64,000 nt of DNA from Plasmodium malariae (lineage: Eukaryota; Apicomplexa; Aconoidasida; Haemosporida; Plasmodiidae): assembly GCF_900090045.1 (NCBI RefSeq), contig NC_041784.1, positions 472,501 through 536,500 of the forward strand, given 5' to 3'. Below, in pieces: positions 47,940 to 60,656 of this stretch (positions are counted from its first letter, which is position 1; each line of letters begins with the position of its first letter). The translations under genes and the position numbers were made by a program. Below the pieces are notes generated by a model. That model worked only from the letters and a program-made list of their open reading frames with translations. It searched no databases and was not told the DNA's origin.

Positions 47940-48390
47940 ACGTACAGAAAAGGAAAAAAAAAGCACAAAAACAAAAAAAGAAAAAGAAAAAGAAAACGTA
48001 TATTTTCTCGCAACTATCTGCTAAGAATGTAATGTGTTTGCCTTTCGTTCGTTCTTACGTTCATTTCTTTTTATATATTTTCTTTTATTTTTCTTATTTT
48101 TATTTCATTTCCTTTTATACGTAATCGCAGTGATGTATACGTGGCGTTCATCATAAGATATTCTGCTAATTTTTAGAGCATTTTTAACAATTTCATGATA
48201 CACATAAAATTGCCTAAAATACGATAATTCGTATGCTATGCATACATACGTACGTATGTATATTCGTGCTTATTCACACATGTATACGCACAATTAACCA
48301 ATAAAAATAATTTTTAATTGACATACCTATTTTGCTTTACCCATTCTTCCGTACCTTTTTCACCACATCATCTTCAAATTGCACAGACAT
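46545..48390. other. Divergent promoter region
   Basis: This separates the 1036-residue gene (minus) and MPP-alpha (plus). It holds a 17-bp minisatellite (47240-47470), poly(T) runs at 47592-47612 and 47730-47748, and a GAAA/GAAAA-type purine-rich stretch (47870-47995). A 20-bp perfect palindrome built from ATAC/GTAT units sits at 48242-48261. No coding signal. Confidence 0.6.
47240..47470. repeat. 17-bp minisatellite, unit CTATTTGTTTGTTTTAT
   Basis: About 13 tandem copies, with CTATTTGTTTG units on the left and CTGTTTATTTG/CTATTTATTTG variants on the right. The period is not divisible by three, so all three frames show the same Phe/Ile/Tyr/Leu/Cys peptide in turn. Confidence 0.95.
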
Positions 48391-50248
48391 ATGCGTTCAC
48401 CAGTACTTGTTCTTATAAAGAGAGTCAATAAAATGAGCACAAACGCACAGAGGTTTCACATAGTACTTAGTAGAGCAAAGGTTGGTAAAAGGCTTTACAG
48501 TAGTGAAGTCTTAAAACTAAAACGCAACCCTAACTTAGATAAAATATATACAGGAGAAAAACAAAACTTTAGCAAAGTACCATTCAAAAAAGAAAAAATT
48601 GAGGATATAATTAAAGAGGTCAAATTTGAATATTATTATTTTAGTGAAGGGAAAAATAATAAATATAAGGATATACCCCTGAACATAGCTATAATAAAAG
48701 AATCAGAATTACCACCATATAAGCAAGTGGACGAAAAATTGCATTTTTCAGTTTTAGAAAATGACTTGAAAATTATCTCGACCAACAAAAATAACAGCGT
48801 ATGCTCCATAGGTACTTTACATAATGAATTCGTATGTACGTAAGTACGTACATTCTATTACTCTGCGTGGACAGCCGTGTTATTGCTGTAAAGGCGCTAT
48901 ATACATGTATGCAATTCCGTTTGTCCGCTCGTTTATCTATTTGTGCCTCTAACCAATTCATATGTATCCCTAATCCGCACAAGTACCAACTTGTGGTTAC
49001 ATCCCTTCACCCATTTCTTCAGGACTTTACGTGAAATGCGGATCCAGGTACGAAGAAATAAACGACAAGGTGAACGAACAAGGCATGAGTGTAATGATTG
49101 AAAATATGGCTTTTCACAGCACTGCGCATTTATCTCACTTGAGAACAATTAAGTCGTTGGAAAAAATAGGAGCAAACGTAAGCTGTAACGCTTTTCGTGA
49201 GCACATGGTATATACATGTGAATGTTTAAAGGAGTATCTACCAGTAGTGACAAATTTATTAATAGGAAATGTATTATTTCCAAGATTTTTATCATGGGAG
49301 ATGAAAAATAATGTAAATCGATTGAATGTGATTCGTAAAAAATTATTTGAAAATATTGAAATGTATATAACAGAATTACTACATAATACAGCATGGCATA
49401 ATAATACATTAGGTAATAAGTTATACGTATGTGAATCTAGTGTAGAGAATTATAAATCTGAGAACATAAGAAATTTTATGCTTAAACATTTTTCCCCTAA
49501 AAATATGACATTAATAGGGGTAAATGTAGATCATGATGAATTAACAAAATGGACATCTAGAGCTTTTCAAGATTATGTTTCTATACCTTATACAAATCAA
49601 AAAGAAATAACTCCTAAGTATACAGGTGGTTTTATAAGTGTAGAAGATAAGAATATAAAGAAAACTAACATTGCAATAGCATATGAAACAAAAGGTGGAT
49701 GGAAATCATCAGATATGATTACTTTAACTGTGTTACAAACGTTAATGGGAGGAGGAGGTTCCTTCTCAACTGGAGGACCAGGAAAAGGAATGTATTCAAG
49801 ACTATTTTTAAATGTTTTAAATAATTATAATTTTATTGAATCATGTATGGCTTTTAGTACTCAACATTCAGATACGGGTTTATTCGGATTATATTTTACA
49901 GGAGAACCATCTAATACTCTTGATATAATAAATGCAATGGCTTTAGAATTTCAAAAGATGAACAAAGTAACTGATGAAGAATTAAATAGAGCAAAAAAAA
50001 GTCTAAAAAGTTTTATGTGGATGAGCTTAGAGTATAAATCTATTTTAATGGAAGACCTAGCTAGACAAATGATGATTTTAAATCGAATTCTTTCTGGAAA
50101 AGAATTATGTGATGCTATTGATGCTGTAACAAAAGATGATATAAACCGAGTTGTACGCTTATTCATTAAATCGAAACCAACTGTTGTAGTTTATGGAAAC
50201 ATTAATCATGCCCCTCATTATGACGAAATATGCAAAATTTTGGGATAA
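48391..50248 (+). CDS. MPPalpha: Mitochondrial processing peptidase, alpha subunit (two exons)
   Basis: Exons are 48391-48811 and 49023-50248, joined by GTACTT..TTCTTCAG with phase G/GA (SIG/LYVKCGSRYEE), giving 548 residues. MPP cleaves presequences from proteins entering the mitochondrial matrix; the alpha subunit recognises the substrate and the beta subunit holds zinc. The defining glycine-rich loop is at about 383-396 (GGGGSFSTGGPGKG). In the position of the beta-subunit zinc motif the sequence is AFHSTAHLSH (170-179), which lacks the catalytic HxxEH glutamate, as expected for alpha. The N-terminus (MRSPVLVLIKRVNKMSTNAQ) is basic and amphipathic, like an import signal. The ATG at 48391 is preferred over the TTG at 48379; a second ATG at 48433 is possible. 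It lies next to mdr1, as in P. falciparum. Confidence 0.95.
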
Positions 50249-50877
50249 AAAAAAAGGAAAAAATGTGCTTCATATATATATTTTGACTTATTTACAATAT
50301 TAGTTCAACATGTTTATTTTTGCACCCGCTTATGCTTTTTAGCCTTATTGTGGCTGTCCATTTGGTTCCCCATTTTCCCACGTTTTTATTTATCCATTAC
50401 ATATGTTCATTTTATATATATATATTCATTTTATGTATTTACTTATTTTATGTATTTATTTATTTTATGTATTTATTTTATTTCCTTTTTTTTTTTTTTA
50501 TCTGTTTTCCCTTCTTTAAGTGCACTCACTGTGCATACGTGTACATACATACGCATGTATACACATATATAGTATATGCTATTTTTTGCATTTTTCAAAA
50601 ATAGAAGAAAAAATGCAAAGACGACACTTATAAAACAGTGTCTAATCACGCTTTAGTAAGTATGAAAATTAAGAAAAAAAAAATATATAAAATAAGATAA
50701 AATAAAACAAAATAGCTACTCGCTTCAACAAATAATCCTGTACATAGCAGCTGTTAATGTATTTACCACCAACATCACGAATTTATTTGGCACATACCTT
50801 GTTCATTTCGTAACATGGGGTATTATCAAAAAACATTTAATCAATCAATGGGGGTAGACAATTTTTAAAGAATATTA

Positions 50878-50912
<35 letters not shown>

Positions 50913-51595
50913 CAAGACGTGGTCATATATATATTGTGTTTTGAAAATTTGCTGAACAGTTAATCTTTTTTTCTTTCTGTTTTTCGCTGGTAAAAGTTCT
51001 TTGCACAGAGAAAAAGAAATAAAATGGAGAAAAATGAAATGAAACGAAACAGAATTAAAAGGAGTATTCTTTTTTCTCAGGCTAACACGCAAACACGCTC
51101 CGTACAGCCTAGAGTTAACGGAACATTATTTTGCAATTAAAAAGTGTATTATTTCTTCAAGATATTATTTAAAAAAAATTATTGTCTAATAAGTTGAAAC
51201 TTGAGTCTGAATACAAAAATATGGAGAGAGTTAATGAATCCTCATATTAAAAAATAATTCGGTTAATTCGCATATAAACAGAAAAAAAAAAAAAAAAAAA
51301 AAAAAAAAACGTTGGAAAAAAAAAAAAAATGAATAAATAAATAAACATATATCTATCAACATATACATGATGGATATGTGGATACATACATGACACAATT
51401 ACATGCATATTTTTATATGTGTATACATGAGTACAAATCTTATCATACAGTAGACGCATTCATAAAAACGCATAAAAGTAATATATATTTTGTTTTTATT
51501 GACAAAAAATTTTTTATTTCATGAAGGATATATTAAAAATGGCTTTGACATCATGTGCAACAACTGATCGGAAGAGTTTTCTTTTTTTTATAAAT

Positions 51596-51695
51596 TTTTT
51601 ATTTATTTTATTTTTTATATATTTTTTATTTTATTTTTTATTTTATTTTTTATTTTATTTTTTATTTTATTTTTTATTTTATTTTTTATTTACAT
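51596..51695. repeat. TTTTATTTTA decamer array
   Basis: About nine near-perfect 10-bp copies in the mdr1/MPP-alpha convergent region, blending into T-rich flanks. Confidence 0.9.
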
Positions 51696-51861
51696 TTTAT
51701 ATTAATTTTTCATTTAATATACATACAATTTTTTTTTAAAATCACACCCTAATAATATTTAAAAGCGTCATATACGCACTTGTGTTTACAATGCGAGTGT
51801 TCACGTGCACATTTTCAAATTTATGAGATACGACTTCCCTTGCCCTCTCATTTCATACACA

Positions 51862-52018
51862 CAGTCGAACACAGTTACACACAGTCACATACAGTCACAC
51901 ACAGTCACACACAGTCACACACAGTCACACAAAATCACACAAAATCACACACTCTTATACTTACAATCACTCAAACGCATTCACCTACATTTACCTACAT
52001 TCACCTACAATCACACCC
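51862..52018. repeat. 10-bp repeat, unit ACACAGTCAC, and derived CA-rich units
   Basis: Six or more copies of ACACAGTCAC, then ACAAAATCAC and TTCACCTACA variants, ending just short of the mdr1 stop. It lies in the likely mdr1 3' UTR, and its base composition (nearly half G+C) is unlike the surrounding DNA. Confidence 0.9.
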
Positions 52019-52030
52019 ACGTGTAAGTGT

Positions 52031-55000
52031 TCACTTGGCCAACTTAACATACTTCTTATATATACCATCCTGTTCTGCAAGTAGCTCCTCGTGTGTTCCT
52101 TGAGACTGCACATAGGAACCTAATCTATCTGGGTTGTTCAAGACAACAATTCGGTCTGACCTTTTGATTGAAGCAATTCTATGGGCAATAGTAATAATAG
52201 TTTTGTCTCCTCTATCTTTAATATCAACAATCGTTTTTTCAATTAATTTTTCAGAGTTCGAATCAAGTGATGAAGTAGCCTCATCTAGTAATAAAATTTT
52301 AGGTTCTCTCAATAATGCCCGTGCAATAGCTATTCTTTGTTTTTGACCTCCTGATAAGTTCTTGCCATAAGGACCAACATTTGTATCATATTTATTTGGT
52401 AACGATTCAATAAACTCATCAATGGCAGCAAATTTACACACACGTTTAACATCTTCTAAAGTAGCATCATCTTTTCCAAATTTGATATTCTCATAAATGG
52501 ACATGTTAAATAACATAGGTTCTTGACTAACAATTGAAAATAGACTTCTTAAATCTTTTAAGTTGTAATCATTTATATCTACATCATCAAGTAATATAGA
52601 ACCACTATTTTTGAACAATGTGTATTTATTATTATCGTCATCATCATCAACGTAACGTTCTTTCGAATGTTTGTTAAATTCATCAGCATTATTCATGGGT
52701 ATTCCTCCTCCTTCCATATCTGCTCCTTCTTCTGTTACTCCAATGTCGTTATTAGATTTGTTTTTTATTGTGTCATTTTTAAAAATAATATGATCATTTT
52801 TTATATCATAAAATCTCATCAGAAGACTCATAACAGTCGACTTTCCACTACCTGTCTCTCCAACAATAGCTGTGGTTTTTTTACTTTCACAAGTAAAAGA
52901 TAAATCTTTATAAATAGGTACATTAGGTCTTGATATGTATCTAAAATTTACATCTTTTATTTCAATTTTTCCCTTAATATCATCTATGTTCTTTATTCTT
53001 ATACCGCCAACATCTCTAACATCAATATTCGACTTTCTCATAATCAATGGATAATATTTTTCAAAAGATGCTTTAGCACTTTCTGAGTCTCCCTTAAGTG
53101 ACATTAACTTTCCAGCATAACTACCAGTAAATAAAAAGGTAAACAAGGATTTCATAAAATCATCCACTTCAATAGTACCTCTTCTTATTAACAAAGAACC
53201 AAACCAATATGCAAAACTGTTAACAAATAACTGAGCACTTTGACTAAATCCCCATAAAATTGAATTTACTATAATTTTCCTTTTCTGACCTTTATTACTG
53301 TAATCAATAGCTTTTTCTATTAACTTGCAAAAGTATTCTTCTAAACCATAAGTTATAACCGTGTTCATATTATAAAAAGCTTCTTGTATTAAGAAATTGG
53401 GATCTTTAAATATTTCATCATCTGAATTATATACAAAAGCAGTATTACTTCCATAATTATTTCTCTTTTCTTCTATACCTTTACTTTTTGATAATCTTGC
53501 TCTTATTGCAAACACACGCATCAAAATGAAGTATGTACCTGTTAATACTGCTGCTACAATTGGGCAAAAATAAAACGATATAACCATACTAACTAAAAAG
53601 AGCACAATAAAATGTGTAAATATAACAGTATTGTTTACTAAACCTGTTTTTAATAAATGAACATCTCTATTAATATGAGTTAATAACAAACCTGGTGCAT
53701 TCATATCATGATCAAAAAAACTAATTTCTTGATGTAAAATATTTTCAAATAATCTAAGCTTCATTGTCTTTTCGACCTTTTCACCTATTATATTGTTATA
53801 GTAGTTCTTAAGTGTTTCTGATATAAACATAGCTATAGCAATAATAAAAATGTAAAGAGAATACTTGTTTGAATTCTTTTCTAAATTAGCAAAGTCGAAT
53901 AGCGTTGTTACATATTTTGCATATAATATGGCAAATAAGGGATATAATCCACCTGCTACTATAATACTCAGCACTATGATAAAAACATCTTTTCTGTATG
54001 AAAACATTTCCTTATATACTACGCGTAGGTTATTTGGTCCTTTCGTTTTCTTTCTTCTAAATATTCTTTTAAAGAATGATACTTTTTCTTCATTTCCATT
54101 TGTCGATAATTCCATATCTTTATTTTTAGAAGCTCCCTCCCCGTTTGCATTATTCAACATGCTGCTGTTATTATTGTTGTATATACTTTCATTGTCGTTT
54201 CCCACATCTGAGTCTTTATAAACACTACTTTTTCTTTCAGAATCATTATCATCACTGCCCTTGTTAGATCTGTTTGAAGATACCTTCTGATTATTAATCA
54301 TGGAATAATAAATACCATTTTTATTTTTCATCAAAGAATCATGTGTTCCTTGTTCAATTATGTAACTACCTAGGTTATTAATTGGATTGTTATTATTGCT
54401 ACTGTGGTCTGCAGCGTCGTAAGGAATACTAGAATGGCTACCCATATTATTATTTTCCCGATTGGACAAAACAAAAATTGTATTTGCATATCTGATAGTA
54501 CTTAACCTGTGCGCAATGATAATAGTAATTCTGTTTTCATTTCCCTTCAAATTGTTAATTGTTTTTTGAACCAAATATTCTGATTTGTTATCTAAGGAAG
54601 ATGTAGCTTCATCTAGTATTAAAATTTTTGGATTTCTAATTATAGCCCTAGCAATAGAAATCCTTTGTTTTTGTCCTCCTGAAAGTTTAGAAGCATTTGA
54701 TCCTACCATGGTGTCATATTTATCAGGAAGAGCTGAAACAAAATCATGAATTAGTACTTTTTTTGAAACATTTATAACTTGAGAATCATCAATTGATTCA
54801 TATGCCTTTTTCACTTCCAGAAGATCACTAGTCCTATTCGTTTTAATAATATCATTAAAATCTTTTGTACATTTATTAGTACGACATTTATTCGTATTCT
54901 CATCATTATCATTATCCATGTCCTTGTGGTCATTATCCCCGTTCTGAAGATATTCTAAGTCCTGTATACTAAGCAAACTATACTTTATATTATTTTTAAT

Positions 55001-56422
55001 AGAATTGCTAAATAATAATGGATCTTGGCTAACAACACCTATTTTTGATCTCCACCATTTTAGGTTTACATCTTTTAGATTATGTGAATCGTTAATAATA
55101 ATATCTCCATCTGTTGGGTCATAAATACGTTCAATTAATTTTAAAATAGTAGATTTACCACAACCTGACTCACCAACAAATGCATATGTTTTTCCTTCTG
55201 TTAAGGTAAAATTTAAATTCTTATATACTTCTACATCTTTTCTAGTATCATAATGAAACTTAACATTTTTAAATTGTATCTTATTTATATCAGGTAAGAC
55301 ATCACCTGTATTACCACTACTTTCTATTAATGGTTTACGATTAATTATTTCATACAGATTATTAGTTGCCTCTAACGATTTCATATATTCACTAATATTT
55401 GGTAATATTATAGTAAGCATAAACATACTAATTAGTACACCTAACAATATTGATATAACAGAACCGCCATGAAAATCATTATTAATGCTCTGTTTACGCA
55501 TGTCTGATATTATGATCCTAGTACCATACCAAAAACCAAAAGCATAGGATACTAATATAAAACCATTAATCAAACCAACATGTAATGATTCCATAAAATT
55601 TGCTTTCAACATATATTTACTATACATTTTTTCTGATAATTTAAATTTTCTTAAAATGATATTTTCTCCACAATAACTAACAACTGTTCTAATACCTACT
55701 AACGCTTCTTCAATAATAGACATTGTGTTATTATTATATAATAATGACGTTTTCTTATTTACCCTTACTTTTTTATTACATATTACACCACACATATATA
55801 TTAATGGAAAGACACAAGTAATACATAAAGTTAACCTCACATTTTTAAATAATGACCACAAATATAAACCCAAAAATGAACTAGCATAGGTAAAAATAGT
55901 AATAAATTTTGTTCCTATTCCTGCATTTACTTGTTCTAAATAAAATTCTAAATCTGATTTTAATTTTGATCCAGAATTATTATCATGAAACTGTCCATCT
56001 TGATAAAAAACACTTTTCAAAAATTCAATTTTTAACGTTTTTAAAATTTTTGTTGTTACAACATCCATACAAAAACTTGATATAAATGATAATATAAATT
56101 GAAAAATACCTATTAATACTAAGGACAAAATTATTTCATTTATATCTTCACCTAAATTCATATTTTTCATTATATCTCCAAAAACGGAAATAAAAAATGG
56201 TAATGTACCTCCTGATATTGTTGCACATATAAAAGCTATACCCAACAATTTCTTATGTGATGACGGTAAACATTTAAAAGGCAAAAAAAATGATATGTTC
56301 TGACTCTTTATTTTCCTAAACAACTCCAAAGTCCCTTTCTTATTTAGCTCCTTTTCTACTTCATCTTTTATACTAAGGTTACTCCCATCTTTCTTATAGT
56401 TTTGATCTTTCTTCATTTTCAT
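52031..56422 (-). CDS. mdr1: Multidrug resistance protein 1, full-size ABC transporter
   Basis: A single exon encodes 1463 residues with the layout TMD1-NBD1-linker-TMD2-NBD2 of the ABCB family. NBD1 has Walker A GESGCGKST, Q-loop VVSQDPLLF, signature LSGGQKQR, Walker B ILILDEATSSLD and H-loop IIIAHRLS. NBD2 has Walker A GETGSGKST (1188-1196), signature LSGGQKQR (about 1356-1363), Walker B ILLLDE (about 1375-1380) and IIAHRIAS-type H-loop. So both ATP sites look intact. Low-complexity insertions lie in NBD1, in the linker (Asn/Ser/Asp-rich) and between Walker A and Q-loop of NBD2. The N-terminus (KKDGSNLSIKDEVEKELNKK) is typical of Plasmodium MDR1, which sits in the digestive-vacuole membrane and moves solutes and several antimalarials. 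An in-frame TGA lies upstream of the ATG; Met3 is an alternative start. No intron. Confidence 0.98.
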   Translation of the reverse strand: MKMKKDQNYKKDGSNLSIKDEVEKELNKKGTLELFRKIKSQNISFFLPFKCLPSSHKKLLGIAFICATISGGTLPFFISVFGDIMKNMNLGEDINEIILSLVLIGIFQFILSFISSFCMDVVTTKILKTLKIEFLKSVFYQDGQFHDNNSGSKLKSDLEFYLEQVNAGIGTKFITIFTYASSFLGLYLWSLFKNVRLTLCITCVFPLIYMCGVICNKKVRVNKKTSLLYNNNTMSIIEEALVGIRTVVSYCGENIILRKFKLSEKMYSKYMLKANFMESLHVGLINGFILVSYAFGFWYGTRIIISDMRKQSINNDFHGGSVISILLGVLISMFMLTIILPNISEYMKSLEATNNLYEIINRKPLIESSGNTGDVLPDINKIQFKNVKFHYDTRKDVEVYKNLNFTLTEGKTYAFVGESGCGKSTILKLIERIYDPTDGDIIINDSHNLKDVNLKWWRSKIGVVSQDPLLFSNSIKNNIKYSLLSIQDLEYLQNGDNDHKDMDNDNDENTNKCRTNKCTKDFNDIIKTNRTSDLLEVKKAYESIDDSQVINVSKKVLIHDFVSALPDKYDTMVGSNASKLSGGQKQRISIARAIIRNPKILILDEATSSLDNKSEYLVQKTINNLKGNENRITIIIAHRLSTIRYANTIFVLSNRENNNMGSHSSIPYDAADHSSNNNNPINNLGSYIIEQGTHDSLMKNKNGIYYSMINNQKVSSNRSNKGSDDNDSERKSSVYKDSDVGNDNESIYNNNNSSMLNNANGEGASKNKDMELSTNGNEEKVSFFKRIFRRKKTKGPNNLRVVYKEMFSYRKDVFIIVLSIIVAGGLYPLFAILYAKYVTTLFDFANLEKNSNKYSLYIFIIAIAMFISETLKNYYNNIIGEKVEKTMKLRLFENILHQEISFFDHDMNAPGLLLTHINRDVHLLKTGLVNNTVIFTHFIVLFLVSMVISFYFCPIVAAVLTGTYFILMRVFAIRARLSKSKGIEEKRNNYGSNTAFVYNSDDEIFKDPNFLIQEAFYNMNTVITYGLEEYFCKLIEKAIDYSNKGQKRKIIVNSILWGFSQSAQLFVNSFAYWFGSLLIRRGTIEVDDFMKSLFTFLFTGSYAGKLMSLKGDSESAKASFEKYYPLIMRKSNIDVRDVGGIRIKNIDDIKGKIEIKDVNFRYISRPNVPIYKDLSFTCESKKTTAIVGETGSGKSTVMSLLMRFYDIKNDHIIFKNDTIKNKSNNDIGVTEEGADMEGGGIPMNNADEFNKHSKERYVDDDDDNNKYTLFKNSGSILLDDVDINDYNLKDLRSLFSIVSQEPMLFNMSIYENIKFGKDDATLEDVKRVCKFAAIDEFIESLPNKYDTNVGPYGKNLSGGQKQRIAIARALLREPKILLLDEATSSLDSNSEKLIEKTIVDIKDRGDKTIITIAHRIASIKRSDRIVVLNNPDRLGSYVQSQGTHEELLAEQDGIYKKYVKLAK

Positions 56423-56480
56423 GGAATGCAGGGCGTAAGATCACAATGTACGTACTATATCTATATCTATCTATATATAT

Positions 56481-56537
<57 letters not shown>

Positions 56538-57773
56538 AATATACATATGTAAACGTTATTAAATGCATACAATTAGTGTGTTCGCTGCTACATTTATCGT
56601 CTGTTTGCTGCTATGTCGGTTTGTGTGTATGCTTCTATGTCTGTATATGTGTTTCTTAGTGTGTGTGTGTACCTCGGTCTCGTACATGCGTGCGCTGTGC
56701 ACATAAATATACACATATATGGGTTGTGTATACGTTGTATGTGTATAAACTAAACAAGCAAATACGCGCACATACAAAAATACAGCGTTCGCGAAAAAGC
56801 CGTACGCTGTAAGTATTACAAAACTACAACAAAAAGGATAAAAACAAAATTCAAAATGGAACAAAAATTCATAGAATTGTTGTACATACACATATGTGAA
56901 CATATATAATCATGTATAACTTCATTTATATGTTCACGTATATGTTCATGTATTTCTCTAAGCACATATGTCCACATAAAAATGCACATTCACATACACT
57001 TGGTATACTTTTCTGCGCAATATATATAGTATATGAAAATAAATTAAAACGTCCTCAAAACTGCAACATGTAAGCGGTTAAATTATGCCGTACATAAATA
57101 ATTTCTCAAATGAATATTTCTCCTTTTTCCCTTTTTAAATAACTTTATAAAAACAATTAAATTATATGACACATATATAAATGTATGTATATATACATAT
57201 ATAATAAAATATGTAATATATAGTAATTCTATGCACACTTATATATAAATACTACAAAACATAATACTAACTTATTAAAAATTTAAGCGCACAACGGTTC
57301 TTTATATTATTTGATAAAAAAAAATGTTCATAAGCGGAAATTAATCTACACTATCTTAACAATTTAACACCTACAATCATTACATCATAATCTTTAATGA
57401 ATAATTGCATTCATTAATTAATAACTCTATCTATACAAATATATATATATTGTTCATTCAAAAAAAAAAAAAAAACATAATACATATATACATACATAAT
57501 ATATAAACATATACAATAAATTAAAATATATTAATCTACATATTTTTTATTCTTATAAAAAGATGTACATCTTACGGAGTTTAAATCAAACAAGGATGAT
57601 AATTTTTAAAAAGTGCATTTTTTTTTTTTTTTTTTCTTTAAAAGAGCATTTAAAAAAAGCTCATATTCTAAAAGTAAAATAAAGTTAATCACCTACTTTT
57701 CTATGCTATTATATATATATATATATATTATAAATGTATACATATCTATTTGTAAAACTTTATTTTTTCTTTA

Positions 57774-57805
<32 letters not shown>

Positions 57806-57916
57806 TTATATATAATCTGTAAAATTATTATTTTTTTATTTTACAAAATTTTCTTCGTTATCACTTAAAATACATATATATTTATTAGTATATAAATCTA
57901 TAAAAAATATATCTAA

Positions 57917-57949
<33 letters not shown>

Positions 57950-60614
57950 TTGCTACCTAGTTTACAATTATCTATGTGAAAACGGGATTTTTTCATCACC
58001 TTTACTCATCTAAATAATATATATTTTATTATTGTTCCATACCTAAACATTATTTATATATACTTTTACTTCAACAAGCATAATATATATATGGAGTAGT
58101 TTAAAAAAATTATTTAGCTAATTCTATGTATATATATGCATTTATATACGTTTAATATATAGCATAACCCTAGATAAAAATGTATAAGAACATATGTAAA
58201 AAAAATTTATAATAACATTTAAATATATTTTAATAATATTTTATATATATATTTATATCACTCTAGGGAATATCATTAATTTTATCTTTTTAGTATTTTC
58301 AATTCCCATGTGTTTCTTTTTCATCGATAATGTAACAAAAACAAAAAACGATTTAAAAAAAAAAAAGATAAGTAGAATAATAGTAGTCCATACGTATTTT
58401 TATTATAAGCATATTATAAATATATAAAAAATACATATGCAAAAAATAATATTAAAATTTACATTTTTAATTCATTGTTCTTTTTTTTTAAAAAATAATA
58501 TCCCATTATTATTGTATGATACTTATTTTAATTTATTTTTCGTTATTTTTTTGTATTTTTTTGTATTTTTAGTATTTTATATCATTTTAAGCTATTTTAT
58601 TTATTTTGTATTTGCCAATAAATCGAAAGCTTGAAGTTTCATTCTGTGTACTCCTTTATAATAATAAAATAAATATTAAAAATAAGTGATACTATTATTT
58701 TTTGGGAGGGGCCTTTTTAATTATATGAATAATAAAATAAATGCATGCATACATATATATTCTTGTACATATTTAGTAAATTTAATAGGTACAAAAAAAT
58801 ATTAACTATTTAATAGAAAATAAAATACTCTTTATTATTATATTATACTACTATGTTTTGCTTAAAAAATTTTTTTGCTGTTTTATTTATTTTTTCCCGT
58901 TTATTAAAAAAATGACATAGATTTAGATCCTATATTAGATATACTATTTTTAATTAGAAAAACGTCTCTTTTTAAAATGTAAGTATTTTATGTATGTATA
59001 TATATATATATATATATGTATATGCCATATATATACTTAAGAGTAACAAATATATATATATATAATGAGACTGATGCGTGTGATACGTATTTCAAAATAT
59101 TGTAGTTCATTGTAAAAGAGGAAGAAAAAATACATTTGGTCGGCAGTGCTGTATGTAATATATGAAAATCAACTTAAATTTTTAAAAAAACTAATAGAAA
59201 ATGTATATAAAAATTAGTATTCTGTAATTTAAAAAAAAAAAAAAACATTAAATGTTTTAATATGTCCTCTTATCTATTTTTTATTCATCTTTACAAGTCT
59301 TTTATTGAAATTTAATTGATAATTTTTATTACATATGAGCATATTTCAAAAAAAAAAAAAAAAAAAAAAAACTCTTCATTTTATATATTCCCCTTAGAAC
59401 GAATATACAAAATGAAGAGGAAACAAAATTATGTATGTGAGTAATTATAAAAGTGATAATTAATTTTTCTTTTTATTTTTATTTTATTTAATTCCTCTTT
59501 TAATTAAAATTACGTAGCTATTATTTTCAGTAAACAGCTATACAAAAAGTAAATATTATTAAAAAGATGTAACAATAAAATAATCAAATTAAAAGTTTTA
59601 ATTAATCAAGTTTTCCTGATTGCCCAAATGTGTTTTTTATTATATATATACATACCAGTCCAACGAACGAGTATAAAACAAAACTTACATAATATATATA
59701 GAATTAACATATACACATGCGCCTATACACAATTCGCCTTTGCTGTTATTTTCCTTTAATGCAGTTGTAAACATATTTAAAAAAAAAAAGAAAAAAGAAA
59801 ATAAGGAATCAGGATATAAGAAAATGAAGTATTATATGATGAAATAAATAATAAATAATAAATGCGTATATATTTAATTGTATATATTTAAACATCATAA
59901 TGAAGCAATATGATGCGTGCACTGTGTGATCTATATATATTGTCATATAAAAAATGTGCATATATAAAAAGAGAAAAAAAAAAATGGTTTCATATAACTG
60001 TGTAGATGTAGATATAGATATGTATACTACATATAAGCATTATATATATTTCTAATGATCAATAACAAAATAAATTTTATTAAATTGTAAATAAAAAAAG
60101 AAAAATGTATAGAATGGAAAAAAAAAAAAAAAAAAAGGTGCAGTAAAAATATACCATACACGGCTTGAATACAATAATATTTGTAGTGATGTACACACAT
60201 ACATACACATATGAATTACATAGATGTATTATATACATATATAATCATATTTAAAGAAAAATACAATTTTGCAAACATATCAATGCGTTTTCAATGTTTT
60301 ATACTTTAAAGCTGTGAAACCCCTTTTAAATTCACTATTCAAAAAAATGGCTGTACAATTAAAAAATACAATAATAGAATATGAAAAAAAAATATATCCA
60401 TAAAAATGCATATATATAAACACATAATACATATATATAAATATATAATACATATACATATATACATATACATATATACATATACACAATGTAATAAAAT
60501 AATATAAAATCTCAAACATTTTTCATTAGTCTTTTATACCTAGCGAGCCTATTTTACCCGCAAATATTTCTCTATATATGTGTTTCAATCAATCTAATTT
60601 TTACCCATAAATAA

Positions 60615-60656
<42 letters not shown>

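Larger units (their letters stand above)
50249..52030. other. Convergent 3' intergenic region
   Basis: This lies between the stops of MPP-alpha (plus) and mdr1 (minus). It holds a run of 26 A (51284-51309), a TTTTATTTTA repeat (51596-51695) and a 10-bp ACACAGTCAC repeat (51862-51945) within about 90 bases of the mdr1 stop. No gene; the Thr/His/Ser-rich frame at 51780-52103 is repeat-derived. Confidence 0.65.

Noticed and set aside
51780..52103. Thr/His/Ser/Gln-rich open frame on the plus strand near the mdr1 end
   Set aside because: It is the translation of the ACACAGTCAC repeat and overlaps the end of mdr1 in antisense.
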